Assembly: GCF_901827175.1 (NCBI RefSeq) | Contig: NZ_LR594662.1 | Span: forward strand, 2,914,001 to 2,978,000 | Length of the DNA: 64,000 nucleotides | Reading direction: 5' to 3' | Source: Variovorax sp. RA8 | Lineage (GTDB): Bacteria; Pseudomonadota; Gammaproteobacteria; Burkholderiales; Burkholderiaceae_C | Shown: positions 20,376 through 29,312 of the stretch, piece after piece | How positions within the stretch are numbered: the first letter of the stretch is position 1 | Layout of the letters: each line of letters begins with the position of its first letter | Program-made: the position numbers and the translations under genes | Notes under the pieces: generated by a model | What the model saw: only the letters and a program-made list of their open reading frames with translations | Databases searched by the model: none | Told to the model about the DNA's origin: nothing

Positions 20376-20819
20376 ATGAAGGTCCTCAATCTCCAATGCG
20401 CGCACGGCCACGGCTTCGAAGGCTGGTTCGCATCCAATGACGACTTCGAGACGCAGCTCGCCGGCGGCCTCGTGTCCTGCCCCATGTGCAGCAACACGGC
20501 CATCACCAAGTTGCTCACTGCGCCGCGCCTGAACCTCGGCAGCGCCAAGCCGCCCGCCGAGGCTGCCCCGGCGCCCGTTGTCGCCCAGAACGACTCGCCC
20601 GAGGGGCGGTGGATGCGCGCGGTGCGCGAGGTCATGGCCAAGACCGAGGACGTCGGCGACCGCTTCGCCGCCGAGGCGCGCAAGATGCACTACGGCGAGG
20701 CCGAGGAGCGCGGCATCCGCGGCCAGGCCACGCGCGAGGAGGCCCGCGACTTGCTGGAGGAGGGTATTTCCGTCTTCTCGCTGCCGTTGCCGCCGGCCCT
20801 GAAGGAAACGCTTCAGTAG
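20376..20819 (+). CDS. DUF1178 family protein
   Basis: A 147-residue cytoplasmic protein. The N-terminus MKVLNLQCAHGHGFEGWF and the SCPMCSN motif form the conserved Cys/His-containing region of DUF1178, which suggests a small zinc site. The central 40 residues are Ala/Pro-rich, and the C-terminus has GEAEERGIRGQATREEARDL. Function is unknown. It follows the NUDIX gene with 11 nt spacing and is convergent with the ABC exporter. ATG 20376 is chosen because the upstream extension runs inside the NUDIX gene. Confidence 0.9.
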   Translation: MKVLNLQCAHGHGFEGWFASNDDFETQLAGGLVSCPMCSNTAITKLLTAPRLNLGSAKPPAEAAPAPVVAQNDSPEGRWMRAVREVMAKTEDVGDRFAAEARKMHYGEAEERGIRGQATREEARDLLEEGISVFSLPLPPALKETLQ

Positions 20820-20843
20820 GCGGCTGCGCGGCCGCCTCTTGTC

Positions 20844-22628
20844 TCAGGCTGCGAACTGCAGCGCTGCCAGGCGCGCGTAGACGCCGTTTTGCGCAACCAG
20901 CGCGGCGTGCGTTCCCTGTTCCACGATGCCCCCGTGGTCGAGCACGACGATGCGATCGGCCTTCTGCACCGTCGCCAGCCGGTGCGCGATGACCAGCGTG
21001 GTGCGGCCCGTCATCGCCGATTCCAGCGCGGCCTGCACCATGCGCTCGCTCTCGGCATCGAGCGCGCTGGTCGCCTCGTCGAGCAGCAGCAGCGGCGGGT
21101 TCTTCAGCATGGCCCGCGCGATCGCGATGCGCTGGCGCTGGCCACCCGACAGGCGCACGCCACGCTCGCCGAGGAAGGTGTCATAGCCCTCGGGCAGGGC
21201 CCGCAGGAAACCGTCGGCAAAGGCCGCGCGCGCCGCGGCATGCACCTCCTCGGCGCTGGCTTCGGGCCGGCCGTAGCGGATGTTCTCGAAGGCGCTGGCG
21301 GAGAAGATCACCGCGTCCTGCGGTACCAGCCCGATGCGCGTGCGCAGGGCGTCGAGCGCCAGGTCGGCGAGCGGCGCCCCGTCGAGCAGGATGCGGCCTG
21401 ATTGCGGATCGTAGTAGCGCAGCAGCAGCTGGAACACCGTGCTCTTGCCCGCGCCGCTCGATCCCACCAGCGCCACCGTCTCCCCGGGTGCGATGTCCAG
21501 GCTGAAGTCCCGCAGCGCCGGCGTGCCGGGGCGCGAGGGGTAGTGGAAGGTGACCCGCTCGAAGCGCACCGCACTCCCGGCCTCCGGCACCGTGGCCGGC
21601 GCGGGCCGGTCCGGCGACACGATCGCCGGCTTCGCGTGCAGCAGCTCCATCAGCCGCTCGGTGGCGCCTGCCGCGCGCAGCAGGTCGCCATACACCTCGC
21701 CCAGCACCGCCGCGGCGCTCGCCAGGATGATCACGTAGACCACCGTCTGCCCAAGGTGCCCGGCGGTGATGTCGCCGTGCAGCACCGCCTGCGTGCCCTG
21801 GTACAGCCCCCACAGCAGCGCAGCAGAGGTGGCAATGATGATGAAGGCGACCAGCACCGAGCGCGCCTTGGTGCGGCGCACGGCGGTGCGGAAGGCGCTG
21901 TCGGTCGAGGCGTCGAAGCGCGCCGCCTCGCGCCCCTCGGCCGTGTAGCTCTGCACCACGGGAATGGCGTTCAGCACCTCGGCCGCGATGGCGCTCGAAT
22001 CGGCCACCCGGTCCTGGCTGGCGCGCGAAAGCCGGCGCACCCGGCGGCCGAACCACATGCTGGGCAGCACCACCAGCACCAGGATGCCCAGCACCTGCAC
22101 CATCACGTAGGGATTGGTCCAGACCAGCATCGCCAGCGCGCCGGCGCCCATCACCGCATTGCGCAGCCCCATGCTGAGCGACGACCCGACCACGGTCTGG
22201 ACCAGCGTCGTGTCGGCCGTCAGGCGCGACAGCACCTCGCCGGTCTGGGTAGTCTCGAAAAAGGCCGGGCTCTGGCGCAGTACATGGGCGTAGACCGCAT
22301 TGCGCAGGTCCGCCGTGACGCGCTCGCCCAGCCAGCTCACCGTGTAGAAGCGCGCCGCCGAGAAGACCCCGAGCGCCACAGCGACACCGAAGAGGGCCAG
22401 GAAATGCCCGCGCAGTGCCATCGTCTGCGCGCCGCGGTCGGCGCCCACCAGGCCGCCATCGATCAGGCTGCGCAGGGCGACCGGGAACACCAGGGTGGTC
22501 ATGGCTGCCAGGACCAGGAATACCGCGGCCAGGGCGATCTGGACGCGGTAGGGCCGCAGGAAGGGCGAGAGGCCGGAAAGCGATCGGGGCGCGCCCTTGG
22601 GCGCGGGCGACGAGCGAGGGGAAACCAT
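20844..22628 (-). CDS. ABC exporter, fused transmembrane and ATPase domains (MsbA/MDR type)
   Basis: A 594-residue half-transporter expected to work as a homodimer in the inner membrane. The six-helix transmembrane domain spans about residues 25-310 and the ATPase domain about 350-590. All ATPase motifs are intact: Walker A GSSGAGKST, signature LSGGQRQRIAIARAM, Walker B LLLLDEATSALD and the switch His in IAHRLATV. MsbA-like lipid export and drug export are both possible; the family is often annotated as a multidrug exporter. It is transcribed divergently from the MarR regulator with 78 nt between the starts, so it may share that control region. Confidence 0.92.
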   Translation of the reverse strand: MVSPRSSPAPKGAPRSLSGLSPFLRPYRVQIALAAVFLVLAAMTTLVFPVALRSLIDGGLVGADRGAQTMALRGHFLALFGVAVALGVFSAARFYTVSWLGERVTADLRNAVYAHVLRQSPAFFETTQTGEVLSRLTADTTLVQTVVGSSLSMGLRNAVMGAGALAMLVWTNPYVMVQVLGILVLVVLPSMWFGRRVRRLSRASQDRVADSSAIAAEVLNAIPVVQSYTAEGREAARFDASTDSAFRTAVRRTKARSVLVAFIIIATSAALLWGLYQGTQAVLHGDITAGHLGQTVVYVIILASAAAVLGEVYGDLLRAAGATERLMELLHAKPAIVSPDRPAPATVPEAGSAVRFERVTFHYPSRPGTPALRDFSLDIAPGETVALVGSSGAGKSTVFQLLLRYYDPQSGRILLDGAPLADLALDALRTRIGLVPQDAVIFSASAFENIRYGRPEASAEEVHAAARAAFADGFLRALPEGYDTFLGERGVRLSGGQRQRIAIARAMLKNPPLLLLDEATSALDAESERMVQAALESAMTGRTTLVIAHRLATVQKADRIVVLDHGGIVEQGTHAALVAQNGVYARLAALQFAA

Positions 22629-22670
22629 GGGGTCGCATTCTACCGAACGCTTGCCCTTTCAAAGGTCGCC

Positions 22671-22699
22671 TTGACAATTACTGTCACGGCAACTATTAT
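22671..22699 (+). promoter_or_regulatory. Near-consensus sigma-70 promoter of the MarR-efflux operon
   Basis: TTGACA at 22671-22676 (perfect -35) and TATTAT at 22694-22699 (five of six -10 positions) are separated by exactly 17 nt. The MarR ATG at 22707 is only 7 nt after the -10 box, so the transcript would begin at or within a base of the start codon. Confidence 0.75.
22672..22686. promoter_or_regulatory. Candidate MarR operator overlapping the -35 box
   Basis: TGACA (22672-22676) and TGTCA (22682-22686) form an inverted repeat with a 5-nt AT-rich spacer, lying across the -35 element. This is where an autorepressing MarR protein would block RNA polymerase. Binding is inferred from position and symmetry only. 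Confidence 0.45.
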
Positions 22700-22706
22700 T
22701 TCTGGC

Positions 22707-23255
22707 ATGCCTGCTTCCACCGATCCTGCCGCTGCCGTCCCGCCGCCCGATCCCGGGGGCGAGACGGTCGGGTTCTACAAGCCCGATTCGTACAACGCCG
22801 AGGAGAGTGTCGGCCACATGATGCGGCGCATCACCACCATGCTCTCGCAGGCGGTTGCCAGCCAGATGTCGGAGCCGAGCGGCCCGACCTTCCCGCAGTG
22901 GGCACCCCTGTTCAAGTTGCACATGGGCCACGCGACCACGGTCGCCGAACTCGCGCGCGAGTGCCAGCTCGACACCGGCGCCATGACCCGCCTGCTCGAC
23001 CGGCTGGAGGCCAAGGGCCTGTGCCGGCGCGTGCGCTCGGTCTCCGATCGCCGCGTGGTCAACATCGAGCTGACGGAGGAGGGGCGCGAAGCCGCGCGCC
23101 AGGTGCCGCATGTGCTGTGCAGCGTGCAGAACGAACTCCTCACTGGCTTCAGCGCCGAGGAATGGACGCAGCTCAAGCACTATCTGCGCCGCCTCCTGGA
23201 CAACGCCCAGGCCATCGCGGCCCGTGGAGAAAAGAATGACCCCGCTTCTTCCTGA
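22707..23255 (+). CDS. MarR family transcriptional regulator of the efflux operon
   Basis: A 182-residue winged-helix repressor. The DNA-binding core is TTVAELARECQLDTGAMTRL followed by the wing VSDRRVVNIELTEEGREAA. Residues 1-30 are a Pro/Ala-rich extension; FYKPDSYNAEESVG just after it resembles the N-terminus of betaproteobacterial homologues, which supports ATG 22707 over ATG 22818. The gene overlaps the outer-membrane factor gene by 20 nt, so regulator and pump are coupled. It probably represses the operon until a phenolic or drug ligand binds; the ligand is unknown. Confidence 0.92.
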   Translation: MPASTDPAAAVPPPDPGGETVGFYKPDSYNAEESVGHMMRRITTMLSQAVASQMSEPSGPTFPQWAPLFKLHMGHATTVAELARECQLDTGAMTRLLDRLEAKGLCRRVRSVSDRRVVNIELTEEGREAARQVPHVLCSVQNELLTGFSAEEWTQLKHYLRRLLDNAQAIAARGEKNDPASS

Positions 23256-24714
23256 AACCGCCCGGCGACCCGTGGCGGTGCTCGCCGCTGCCGCCGCGTT
23301 GTTCCTCGCCGGCTGCGCCGACATGGGCCGCATCGACTCGCACGCCAGCCTGCGCGACGCCGCTTCGATCGGCCTCACGCCCGAGGCCGCCGCCATGACC
23401 GTACCCACCGTCGACAGCCAATGGTGGATGGGCTTCGGCGATGCCCAGCTCAACGCCCTGGTGGACCAGGCGCTGCAAGGCAATCCAAACCTGCAGGTGG
23501 CGCGATCCCGCCTCGAGCGCGCGCAGGCCGCAATCGGCGCTGCCGAGGCCGCCCGCCTGCCAAAGGTCGACGGGCAGCTCGACCTCAACAAGCAGAAGTT
23601 CAGCAGCAACTACATTTATCCCGCGCCCCTGGGCGGCTCGCGGCAAGAGCTCGGCACGCTGCAGCTCAATGCCAGCTGGGAGCTGGATTTCTTCGGTCGC
23701 AACCGCACCGCCATCGAGACTGCAGTCGGCAGCACCAATGCCGCGGCGGCCGATGCGGACGCGGCACGAGTCCTGCTGGCGAGCAACGTGGCACGCGCCT
23801 ATGTCCAATGGGCCCGCCTCGATGACCAGCTGACGGTGGCCCGGCGCACGCTCTCCCAGCGCGAGGAGACCCTCAAGCTGGTGCGCGACCGCGTCTCGGC
23901 AGGCCTCGACACGCGCCTCGAGCAGTTCCAGAGCGAAGGCGGCCTGCCCCAGGCGCGCCAGCAGATCGAGTCGTTGAACGAGCAGATCGCCCTCGCACGC
24001 AATGCGCTGGACGCGCTGGTGGGCCAGCCCGGGGCCACCGGGGCGCTGGCGGCGCCGAGGACCGACGGCCTCCGTCCGATCGCACTGCAGCCCACGATCC
24101 CCGCCGACCTGCTGGGCCGGCGCGCCGACATCGCCGCTGCGCGCTGGCGTGTCGAGGCCGCGACCAGCGACGTCGCCAATGCGAAGACCCAGTTCTATCC
24201 CAACGTCAACCTGGTCGCCTTCGCCGGTTTCTCGGCGCTCGGCTTCGGCCAGCTCACCAAGTCGGGCAGCGAGCAGTGGAGCGTGGGCCCGGCGGTGCGG
24301 CTGCCGATCTTCGAGGGCGGCCGACTGCGCGCCAACCTGCGCGGCAAGACGGCCGACCTCGATGCCGCGATCGAGAGCTACAACGCGGCCGTGCTCGACG
24401 CGGTGCGCGACGTGGCCGACCAGGTCGCGACTGCCCAGTCCGTCGCGCGCCAGCAGGCCGAGCAGGCCGCCTCCCAGCGTGCCGCCGAATCTGCCTACGA
24501 CATCGCGGTGCAGCGCTATGGCGCGGGCCTGGGCAACTACCTCAACGTGCTGACGGCCGAAACCACTGTGCTCGCCGAACGCCGCCAGGCCGTCGACCTG
24601 TCTGCGCGCGCCCTCGAAACTCAGGTGGGGCTCGCGCGCGCACTGGGCGGCGGCTGGCAGCCGCCGGCGCAGGCCACCGCCGATGCCGGCCGGACGGCGT
24701 CCCGACACCCCTGA
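23236..24714 (+). CDS. Outer-membrane efflux lipoprotein (NodT/OprM family)
   Basis: TolC-like channel of a tripartite efflux pump. The 492-residue protein begins with a lipoprotein signal ending in the lipobox LAGC (Cys at about residue 25). It then shows two outer-membrane-efflux repeats with LNASWELDFFGRNR, DLLGRRADIAAARWRVEA and VGPAVRLPIFEGGRL, all typical of the NodT subfamily. ATG 23236 follows the purine-rich GGAGAAAAG and overlaps the end of marR. It should pair with the EmrA- and EmrB-like proteins encoded next. Confidence 0.94.
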   Translation: MTPLLPETARRPVAVLAAAAALFLAGCADMGRIDSHASLRDAASIGLTPEAAAMTVPTVDSQWWMGFGDAQLNALVDQALQGNPNLQVARSRLERAQAAIGAAEAARLPKVDGQLDLNKQKFSSNYIYPAPLGGSRQELGTLQLNASWELDFFGRNRTAIETAVGSTNAAAADADAARVLLASNVARAYVQWARLDDQLTVARRTLSQREETLKLVRDRVSAGLDTRLEQFQSEGGLPQARQQIESLNEQIALARNALDALVGQPGATGALAAPRTDGLRPIALQPTIPADLLGRRADIAAARWRVEAATSDVANAKTQFYPNVNLVAFAGFSALGFGQLTKSGSEQWSVGPAVRLPIFEGGRLRANLRGKTADLDAAIESYNAAVLDAVRDVADQVATAQSVARQQAEQAASQRAAESAYDIAVQRYGAGLGNYLNVLTAETTVLAERRQAVDLSARALETQVGLARALGGGWQPPAQATADAGRTASRHP

Positions 24715-24743
24715 ACACATTGCGCGATTCCGAAGGACATTCC

Positions 24744-26051
24744 ATGGACAGCAACAACACACCCGATGCGAACGTTCCGGCCGAGGCGCCGGCCTCCAAC
24801 GGCAAGCGACGCCGCGCCCTCACCGCGCTGGCCGCCGCCGTGGTCGTGGCCGGCGCCGGCTGGGGCGCGTACGAATGGCTGGTCGCCAGCCACTACGAGT
24901 CGACCGACAACGCCTACGTGCAGGGCAACGTGATCCAGATCACGCCCCAGATCGGCGGCACGGTGATGGCCATCATGGCCGACGACACCGACCTGGTGAA
25001 GACCGGCCAGCCGCTGGTGCAGCTCGATCCCGCCGATGCCAAGGTCGCCCTCGAGCAGGCCGAGGCGGCGCTCGGGCAGGCGGTGCGCCAGGTCCGCACG
25101 CTCTACGCCAACAACGGCTCGCTGGCCGCGCAGGTCTCGCTGCGCCAGGCCGACATCGTCAAGGCGCAGAGCGACATCGCCCGTGCGCAGGACGACCTCA
25201 GGCGCCGCCAGGCGCTGTCGGGCAACGGCGCGGTGTCGAAGGAAGAACTCAACCACGCCGAAACCACGCTCGCCAACGCGAAGAGCGCGTTGGCCGCGGC
25301 GCAGGCCGGCGTGATCGCGGCGCGCGAGCAGTTGGCCAGCAACCAGTCGCTCACCGAAGGCACCAGCGTCGAGGAGCACCCCAGCGTGCAGGCCGCCGCC
25401 GCCAAGGTGCGCGAAGCCTATCTCGCGACGCAGCGCGTCGCGCTGCCCGCCCCGGTGGAAGGCTACGTCGCCAAGCGCACCGTGCAGCTCGGCCAGCGCG
25501 TGGCGGCCGGCACGCCCATGATGTCGATCGTGCCGCTCAACCAGCTGTGGGTCGATGCCAACTTCAAGGAAGTCCAGCTTCGCAACATCCGCATCGACCA
25601 GCCGGTGAAACTCATCGCCGACGTGTACGGCAAGAAGGTCGAGTACACCGGCCATGTCGCCGGCCTCGGCGTGGGCACCGGCGCCGCCTTTGCGCTGCTG
25701 CCGGCGCAGAACGCCACCGGCAACTGGATCAAGGTGGTGCAGCGGGTGCCCGTGCGCATCGCGCTCGACGCCGAGCAGCTCAAGGCCAACCCGCTGCGCG
25801 TGGGCCTGTCGATGGACGTCGAGGTCGACGTGCGGCAAAAGGGCGGCAAGATGCTGGCCGATGCGCCGCGCGCCAGCGCGCTGGCCCAGACGCAGGTCTA
25901 CAGCCAGCTCGACCAGGGCGCCGATGCCGAGGTGCAGCGCATCATCGCGGCCAACCTGGGCCGCGGCGCGGCGCTCGCGAACACGGCCTCCAAGCCACCC
26001 GTCGCCACCGTGCCGCCCGCCGGCCCGCGCTCGCACGTCAACCCGATCTGA
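24744..26051 (+). CDS. emrA: Membrane fusion protein, HlyD/EmrA family
   Basis: Periplasmic adaptor linking the EmrB-type pump to the outer-membrane channel. The 435-residue protein has a basic cytoplasmic start, one membrane helix (about residues 27-48), the EmrA motif YESTDNAYVQGNVIQITPQI, a long coiled-coil hairpin (about 95-220) and a beta-barrel region with APVEGYVAKRTVQLGQRV. The last 40 residues after the barrel are low complexity. ATG 24744 lies 29 nt after the upstream stop and follows a GAAGGA ribosome site. The symbol is by family resemblance. Confidence 0.93.
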   Translation: MDSNNTPDANVPAEAPASNGKRRRALTALAAAVVVAGAGWGAYEWLVASHYESTDNAYVQGNVIQITPQIGGTVMAIMADDTDLVKTGQPLVQLDPADAKVALEQAEAALGQAVRQVRTLYANNGSLAAQVSLRQADIVKAQSDIARAQDDLRRRQALSGNGAVSKEELNHAETTLANAKSALAAAQAGVIAAREQLASNQSLTEGTSVEEHPSVQAAAAKVREAYLATQRVALPAPVEGYVAKRTVQLGQRVAAGTPMMSIVPLNQLWVDANFKEVQLRNIRIDQPVKLIADVYGKKVEYTGHVAGLGVGTGAAFALLPAQNATGNWIKVVQRVPVRIALDAEQLKANPLRVGLSMDVEVDVRQKGGKMLADAPRASALAQTQVYSQLDQGADAEVQRIIAANLGRGAALANTASKPPVATVPPAGPRSHVNPI

Positions 26052-26065
26052 GGCAGGGCACGACG

Positions 26066-27637
26066 ATGGCGACCGCAGCAACGCCCGCCCCGCCCGCCGC
26101 CGTTCATCCGCCGCTCGAGGGCTCGGCCCGCCTGTGGGGCACGATCGCGCTCTCTGCGGCGACCTTCATGAACGTGCTCGACACCTCGATCGCGAACGTA
26201 TCGCTGCCGGCCATCTCGGGCGACCTGGGCGTGAGCTCCACGCAGGGCACCTGGGTCATCACCAGCTTCGCAGTCGCCAATGCGATCGCCGTCCCGCTCA
26301 CCGGTTGGCTGACCCAGCGCTTCGGCCAGGTGCGGCTGTTCATGACCAGCGTGCTGCTGTTCATCATCAGCTCCTGGCTGTGCGGCCTGGCGCCCAACAT
26401 GACCATGCTGATCGCCTTCCGCGCGTTGCAGGGCTTCGTAGCCGGGCCGATGATCCCGCTGTCGCAGACGCTGCTGCTGTCGAGCTACCCGAAGGCCAAG
26501 GCCGGGCTGGCGATGGCGATGTGGTCGATGACCACGCTGGTCGCGCCCGTCATGGGGCCGCTGCTGGGCGGCTGGATCACCGACAACATTTCCTGGCCCT
26601 GGATCTTCTACATCAACATCCCCGTGGGCCTGCTCGCCGCAGGCATCACCTGGGGCATCTACCACAAGCGCGAGAGCACCACGCGCAAGGTGCCGATCGA
26701 CGGCATCGGCCTGGCGCTGCTGGTGCTGTGGGTAGGCTCGCTGCAGCTCATGCTCGACAAGGGCAAGGAGCTCGACTGGTTCCACTCGCCCGAGGTCGTC
26801 GCGATGGCGGTGGTGGCGGCGGTCGGCTTCGCCTTCTTCCTCGTGTGGGAGCTGACGGACAAGCACCCGGTGGTCGACCTGTCGCTCTTCAAGCGGCGCA
26901 ACTTCTGGTCCGGCGCGCTCGCCACCGCGGTGGCCTACGGCCTGTTCTTCGGCAACGTGGTGATCCTGCCGCTGTGGCTGCAGCAGTTCATGGGCTACAC
27001 CGCCACGCAGGCCGGCATGATCATGGCGCCGGTGGGGCTGCTGGCGATCGTGTTCTCGCCGATCGTCGGCCTCACGGTCGGCAGGATCGATCCGCGCCGC
27101 TATGCGACCTTCTCCTTCCTGGTGTTCGCGCTCGTGCTGTGGATGCGCTCGAACTTCAACACCCAGGCCGACTTCTGGACCATCATGATCCCGACCGTGA
27201 TCCAGGGCGTCGCGATGGCCTTCTTCTTCATCCCGCTGGTGACGATCACGCTCTCGGGCCTGTCGCCCGATCGTATCGCGGCGGCCTCGGGCCTGTCGAA
27301 CTTCGCGCGCATCACCGCGGGCGCCATGGGCACCTCGATCGCGACCACCCTGTGGGAGAACCGCGCCGCGCTGCACCATGCGCAGCTGGTCGAGTCGGTC
27401 AACCAGGGCAGCCCGGCGACCCAAAGTGCCATGGCCGGGCTGAGTGCGAGCGGCTTCTCCGCCGAGCAGGTGCTGGGACAGATCAACCGCCTGGTGGACC
27501 AGCAGTCCTTCATGCTGGCAGCCAACGACGTGTTCTACGCGTCGGCGGTGCTGTTCCTGCTGCTGATTCCCTTCGTCTGGCTGGCGAAGCCTGCGCGCAG
27601 CGGCGGCGCATCGGACGCCGCCGCAGGCGCGCACTGA
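26066..27637 (+). CDS. emrB: MFS multidrug exporter, DHA2 family (EmrB type)
   Basis: Proton-driven drug exporter with fourteen predicted membrane helices in 523 residues. The N-terminal motif FMNVLDTSIANVSLPAISGD and TWVITSFAVANAIAVPLTGW are typical of DHA2 transporters, and the antiporter motif C is present as APVMGPLLGGWI. ATG 26066 is preceded by an AGGCAGGGC stretch and is 14 nt after the emrA stop. Last gene of the operon; the specific drugs exported cannot be told from sequence. The symbol is by family resemblance. Confidence 0.94.
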   Translation: MATAATPAPPAAVHPPLEGSARLWGTIALSAATFMNVLDTSIANVSLPAISGDLGVSSTQGTWVITSFAVANAIAVPLTGWLTQRFGQVRLFMTSVLLFIISSWLCGLAPNMTMLIAFRALQGFVAGPMIPLSQTLLLSSYPKAKAGLAMAMWSMTTLVAPVMGPLLGGWITDNISWPWIFYINIPVGLLAAGITWGIYHKRESTTRKVPIDGIGLALLVLWVGSLQLMLDKGKELDWFHSPEVVAMAVVAAVGFAFFLVWELTDKHPVVDLSLFKRRNFWSGALATAVAYGLFFGNVVILPLWLQQFMGYTATQAGMIMAPVGLLAIVFSPIVGLTVGRIDPRRYATFSFLVFALVLWMRSNFNTQADFWTIMIPTVIQGVAMAFFFIPLVTITLSGLSPDRIAAASGLSNFARITAGAMGTSIATTLWENRAALHHAQLVESVNQGSPATQSAMAGLSASGFSAEQVLGQINRLVDQQSFMLAANDVFYASAVLFLLLIPFVWLAKPARSGGASDAAAGAH

Positions 27638-27664
27638 TTCCTCTCGCGGCGAGTCGTTCCCGCA

Positions 27665-27707
27665 CCGCAGCATAGGCATTTGCCCCAGTAGGCAAGTCCT
27701 GCTGCGG
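27665..27707. terminator. Nested hairpin in the gap between emrB and livG
   Basis: Outer arms 27665-27672 and 27700-27707 (CCGCAGCA with TGCTGCGG) and inner arms 27680-27684 and 27691-27695 (TTGCC with GGCAA) nest in one long imperfect stem. There is no T-run. It may end efflux-operon transcription or sit in the leader of the HAAT operon. Nothing else was recognised in this 162-base gap. Confidence 0.4.
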
Positions 27708-27799
27708 CTGCAAACAATGCGTTCCGCGCAGCCATGGTGGCGCGCTCAGATGGACCGCATGACCGATCTTTCCTTCCAGCACCCGGGCGACCGCGCGAG

Positions 27800-28570
27800 A
27801 TGAGCGACATCATTCTCGAGACACGTCAGCTCACCAAGGAATTCAAGGGCTTCACCGCCGTCAGCAAAGTCGATCTGAAGGTGGTGCGCGGCTCGATCCA
27901 TGCCTTGATCGGACCCAACGGCGCGGGCAAGACGACCTGCTTCAACCTGCTCACCAAGTTCCTCGAGCCGACTTCGGGGACCATCCTCTTCAATGGACAG
28001 GACATCACGGGCGAGCGCCCGGCGCAGATCGCGCGCCGCGGCATCATCCGCTCCTTCCAGATCTCCGCCGTGTTCCCTCATCTCACCCTGCTCGAGAATG
28101 TGCGCCTGGGCCTGCAGCGCGCGCTCGGCACCTCCTACCATTTCTGGAAGAGCGAGAAGACGCTCAAGCCGCTCGAAGTCCGCGCCCGCGCGCTGCTGGC
28201 CGAGGTCGGCCTCGAGGAGCTCGCCGACGAGCAGACCGTGAACCTGCCCTACGGCCGCAAGCGCGCGCTCGAGATCGCGACCACGCTCGCGATGGAGCCC
28301 GAGCTGATGCTCCTCGACGAGCCGACACAGGGCATGGGCCACGAGGATGTGCACCGCGTGGCCGAGCTGATCAAGCGCGTCTCGGCCGGCCGCACCATCC
28401 TGATGGTGGAGCACAACATGAGCGTGGTCTCCACCATCGCCGACACGATCACGGTGCTGCAGCGCGGCGCCGTGCTGGCCGAGGGGCCGTATGCCGAAGT
28501 CTCGCGCAACCCGCAGGTGATGGAAGCCTACATGGGCACCACCGACGGCCAGCTGCAGGGAGCCCATTGA
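27800..28570 (+). CDS. livG: Branched-chain-type (HAAT) ABC transporter ATPase, LivG
   Basis: One of two ATPases driving uptake through the LivHM permeases. The 256-residue protein has an intact Walker A (GPNGAGKT, residues 38-45), the LivG-style signature LPYGRKRALEIA, Walker B LMLLDEPTQGM and the switch His in VEHNMSVV. An upstream ATG at 27734 is in frame, but MSDIILETRQLTKEF from 27800 matches family starts. First gene of an operon livG-livF-SBP-SBP-livH-livM; livF begins on the base after its stop codon. The true substrate may be an amide, urea or peptide rather than an amino acid. Confidence 0.93.
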   Translation: MSDIILETRQLTKEFKGFTAVSKVDLKVVRGSIHALIGPNGAGKTTCFNLLTKFLEPTSGTILFNGQDITGERPAQIARRGIIRSFQISAVFPHLTLLENVRLGLQRALGTSYHFWKSEKTLKPLEVRARALLAEVGLEELADEQTVNLPYGRKRALEIATTLAMEPELMLLDEPTQGMGHEDVHRVAELIKRVSAGRTILMVEHNMSVVSTIADTITVLQRGAVLAEGPYAEVSRNPQVMEAYMGTTDGQLQGAH

Positions 28571-29281
28571 ATGAGTGCTCCTGCACTTGAGATCAAGAAC
28601 CTGCAGGCCTGGTACGGCGAATCCCACGTGCTGCACGGCGTCGACATGGTGGTTCAGCCGGGCGAGGTCGTCACGCTGCTCGGGCGCAACGGAGCAGGGC
28701 GCACCACCACGATGCGCGCCATCCTCGGCCTGACCGGCGCGCGCAAGGGCAGCATCAAGGTGCACGGCGTCGAGACCATCGGCATGCCCACGCACCGCAT
28801 CGCGCACCACGGCATCGGCTACTGCCCGGAGGAGCGCGGCATCTTCGCCAGCCTGTCGGCCGAAGAAAACCTCATGCTGCCGCCCGCGCTCAAGGGCACG
28901 GACAAGGGCATGTCGGTGGAGGAGATCTATGCCATGTTCCCCAACCTGGCCGAGCGCCGCCACAGCCAGGGCACGCGCCTGTCCGGCGGCGAGCAGCAGA
29001 TGCTGGCGGTGGCGCGCATCCTGCGCACCGGCGCCAGGCTGCTCCTGCTCGACGAGATCTCGGAGGGACTGGCCCCGGTGATCGTGCAGGCTTTGGCGCG
29101 CATGATCCACACCTTGCGCGGCAAGGGCTACACGGTGGTCATGGTGGAGCAGAACTTCCGTTTTGCCGCGCCACTGGCCGATCGTTTCTACGTGATGGAG
29201 CACGGCCGCATCGTCGAAGCCTTCGGCGCGGCCGAACTCGACGCCAAGATGCCGGTGCTGCACGAGCTGCTCGGCGTCTGA
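28571..29281 (+). CDS. livF: HAAT ABC transporter ATPase, LivF, with Arg in Walker A
   Basis: Second ATPase of the uptake system, 236 residues. The signature LSGGEQQMLAVARIL, Walker B LLLLDEISEGLAP and the terminal loop MVEQNFRFA are intact. The Walker A loop reads GRNGAGRT (residues 38-45), so the catalytic phosphate-binding lysine is Arg44. The partner LivG has a normal Lys. I recall similar Arg variants in burkholderial LivF proteins, so this may be a lineage feature rather than damage, but it should alter ATP binding. Adjacent to livG without spacing; the first binding-protein gene starts 31 nt downstream. Confidence 0.92.
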   Translation: MSAPALEIKNLQAWYGESHVLHGVDMVVQPGEVVTLLGRNGAGRTTTMRAILGLTGARKGSIKVHGVETIGMPTHRIAHHGIGYCPEERGIFASLSAEENLMLPPALKGTDKGMSVEEIYAMFPNLAERRHSQGTRLSGGEQQMLAVARILRTGARLLLLDEISEGLAPVIVQALARMIHTLRGKGYTVVMVEQNFRFAAPLADRFYVMEHGRIVEAFGAAELDAKMPVLHELLGV

Positions 29282-29312
29282 ACCGCTCACTTTTTTTCTT
29301 GAAGGAGACACC

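Noticed and set aside
27600..27624. Nine-bp inverted repeat at the end of emrB as a terminator
   Set aside because: It lies within the coding sequence of a GC-rich C-terminus and has no T-run; GC-rich stems arise often by chance here.
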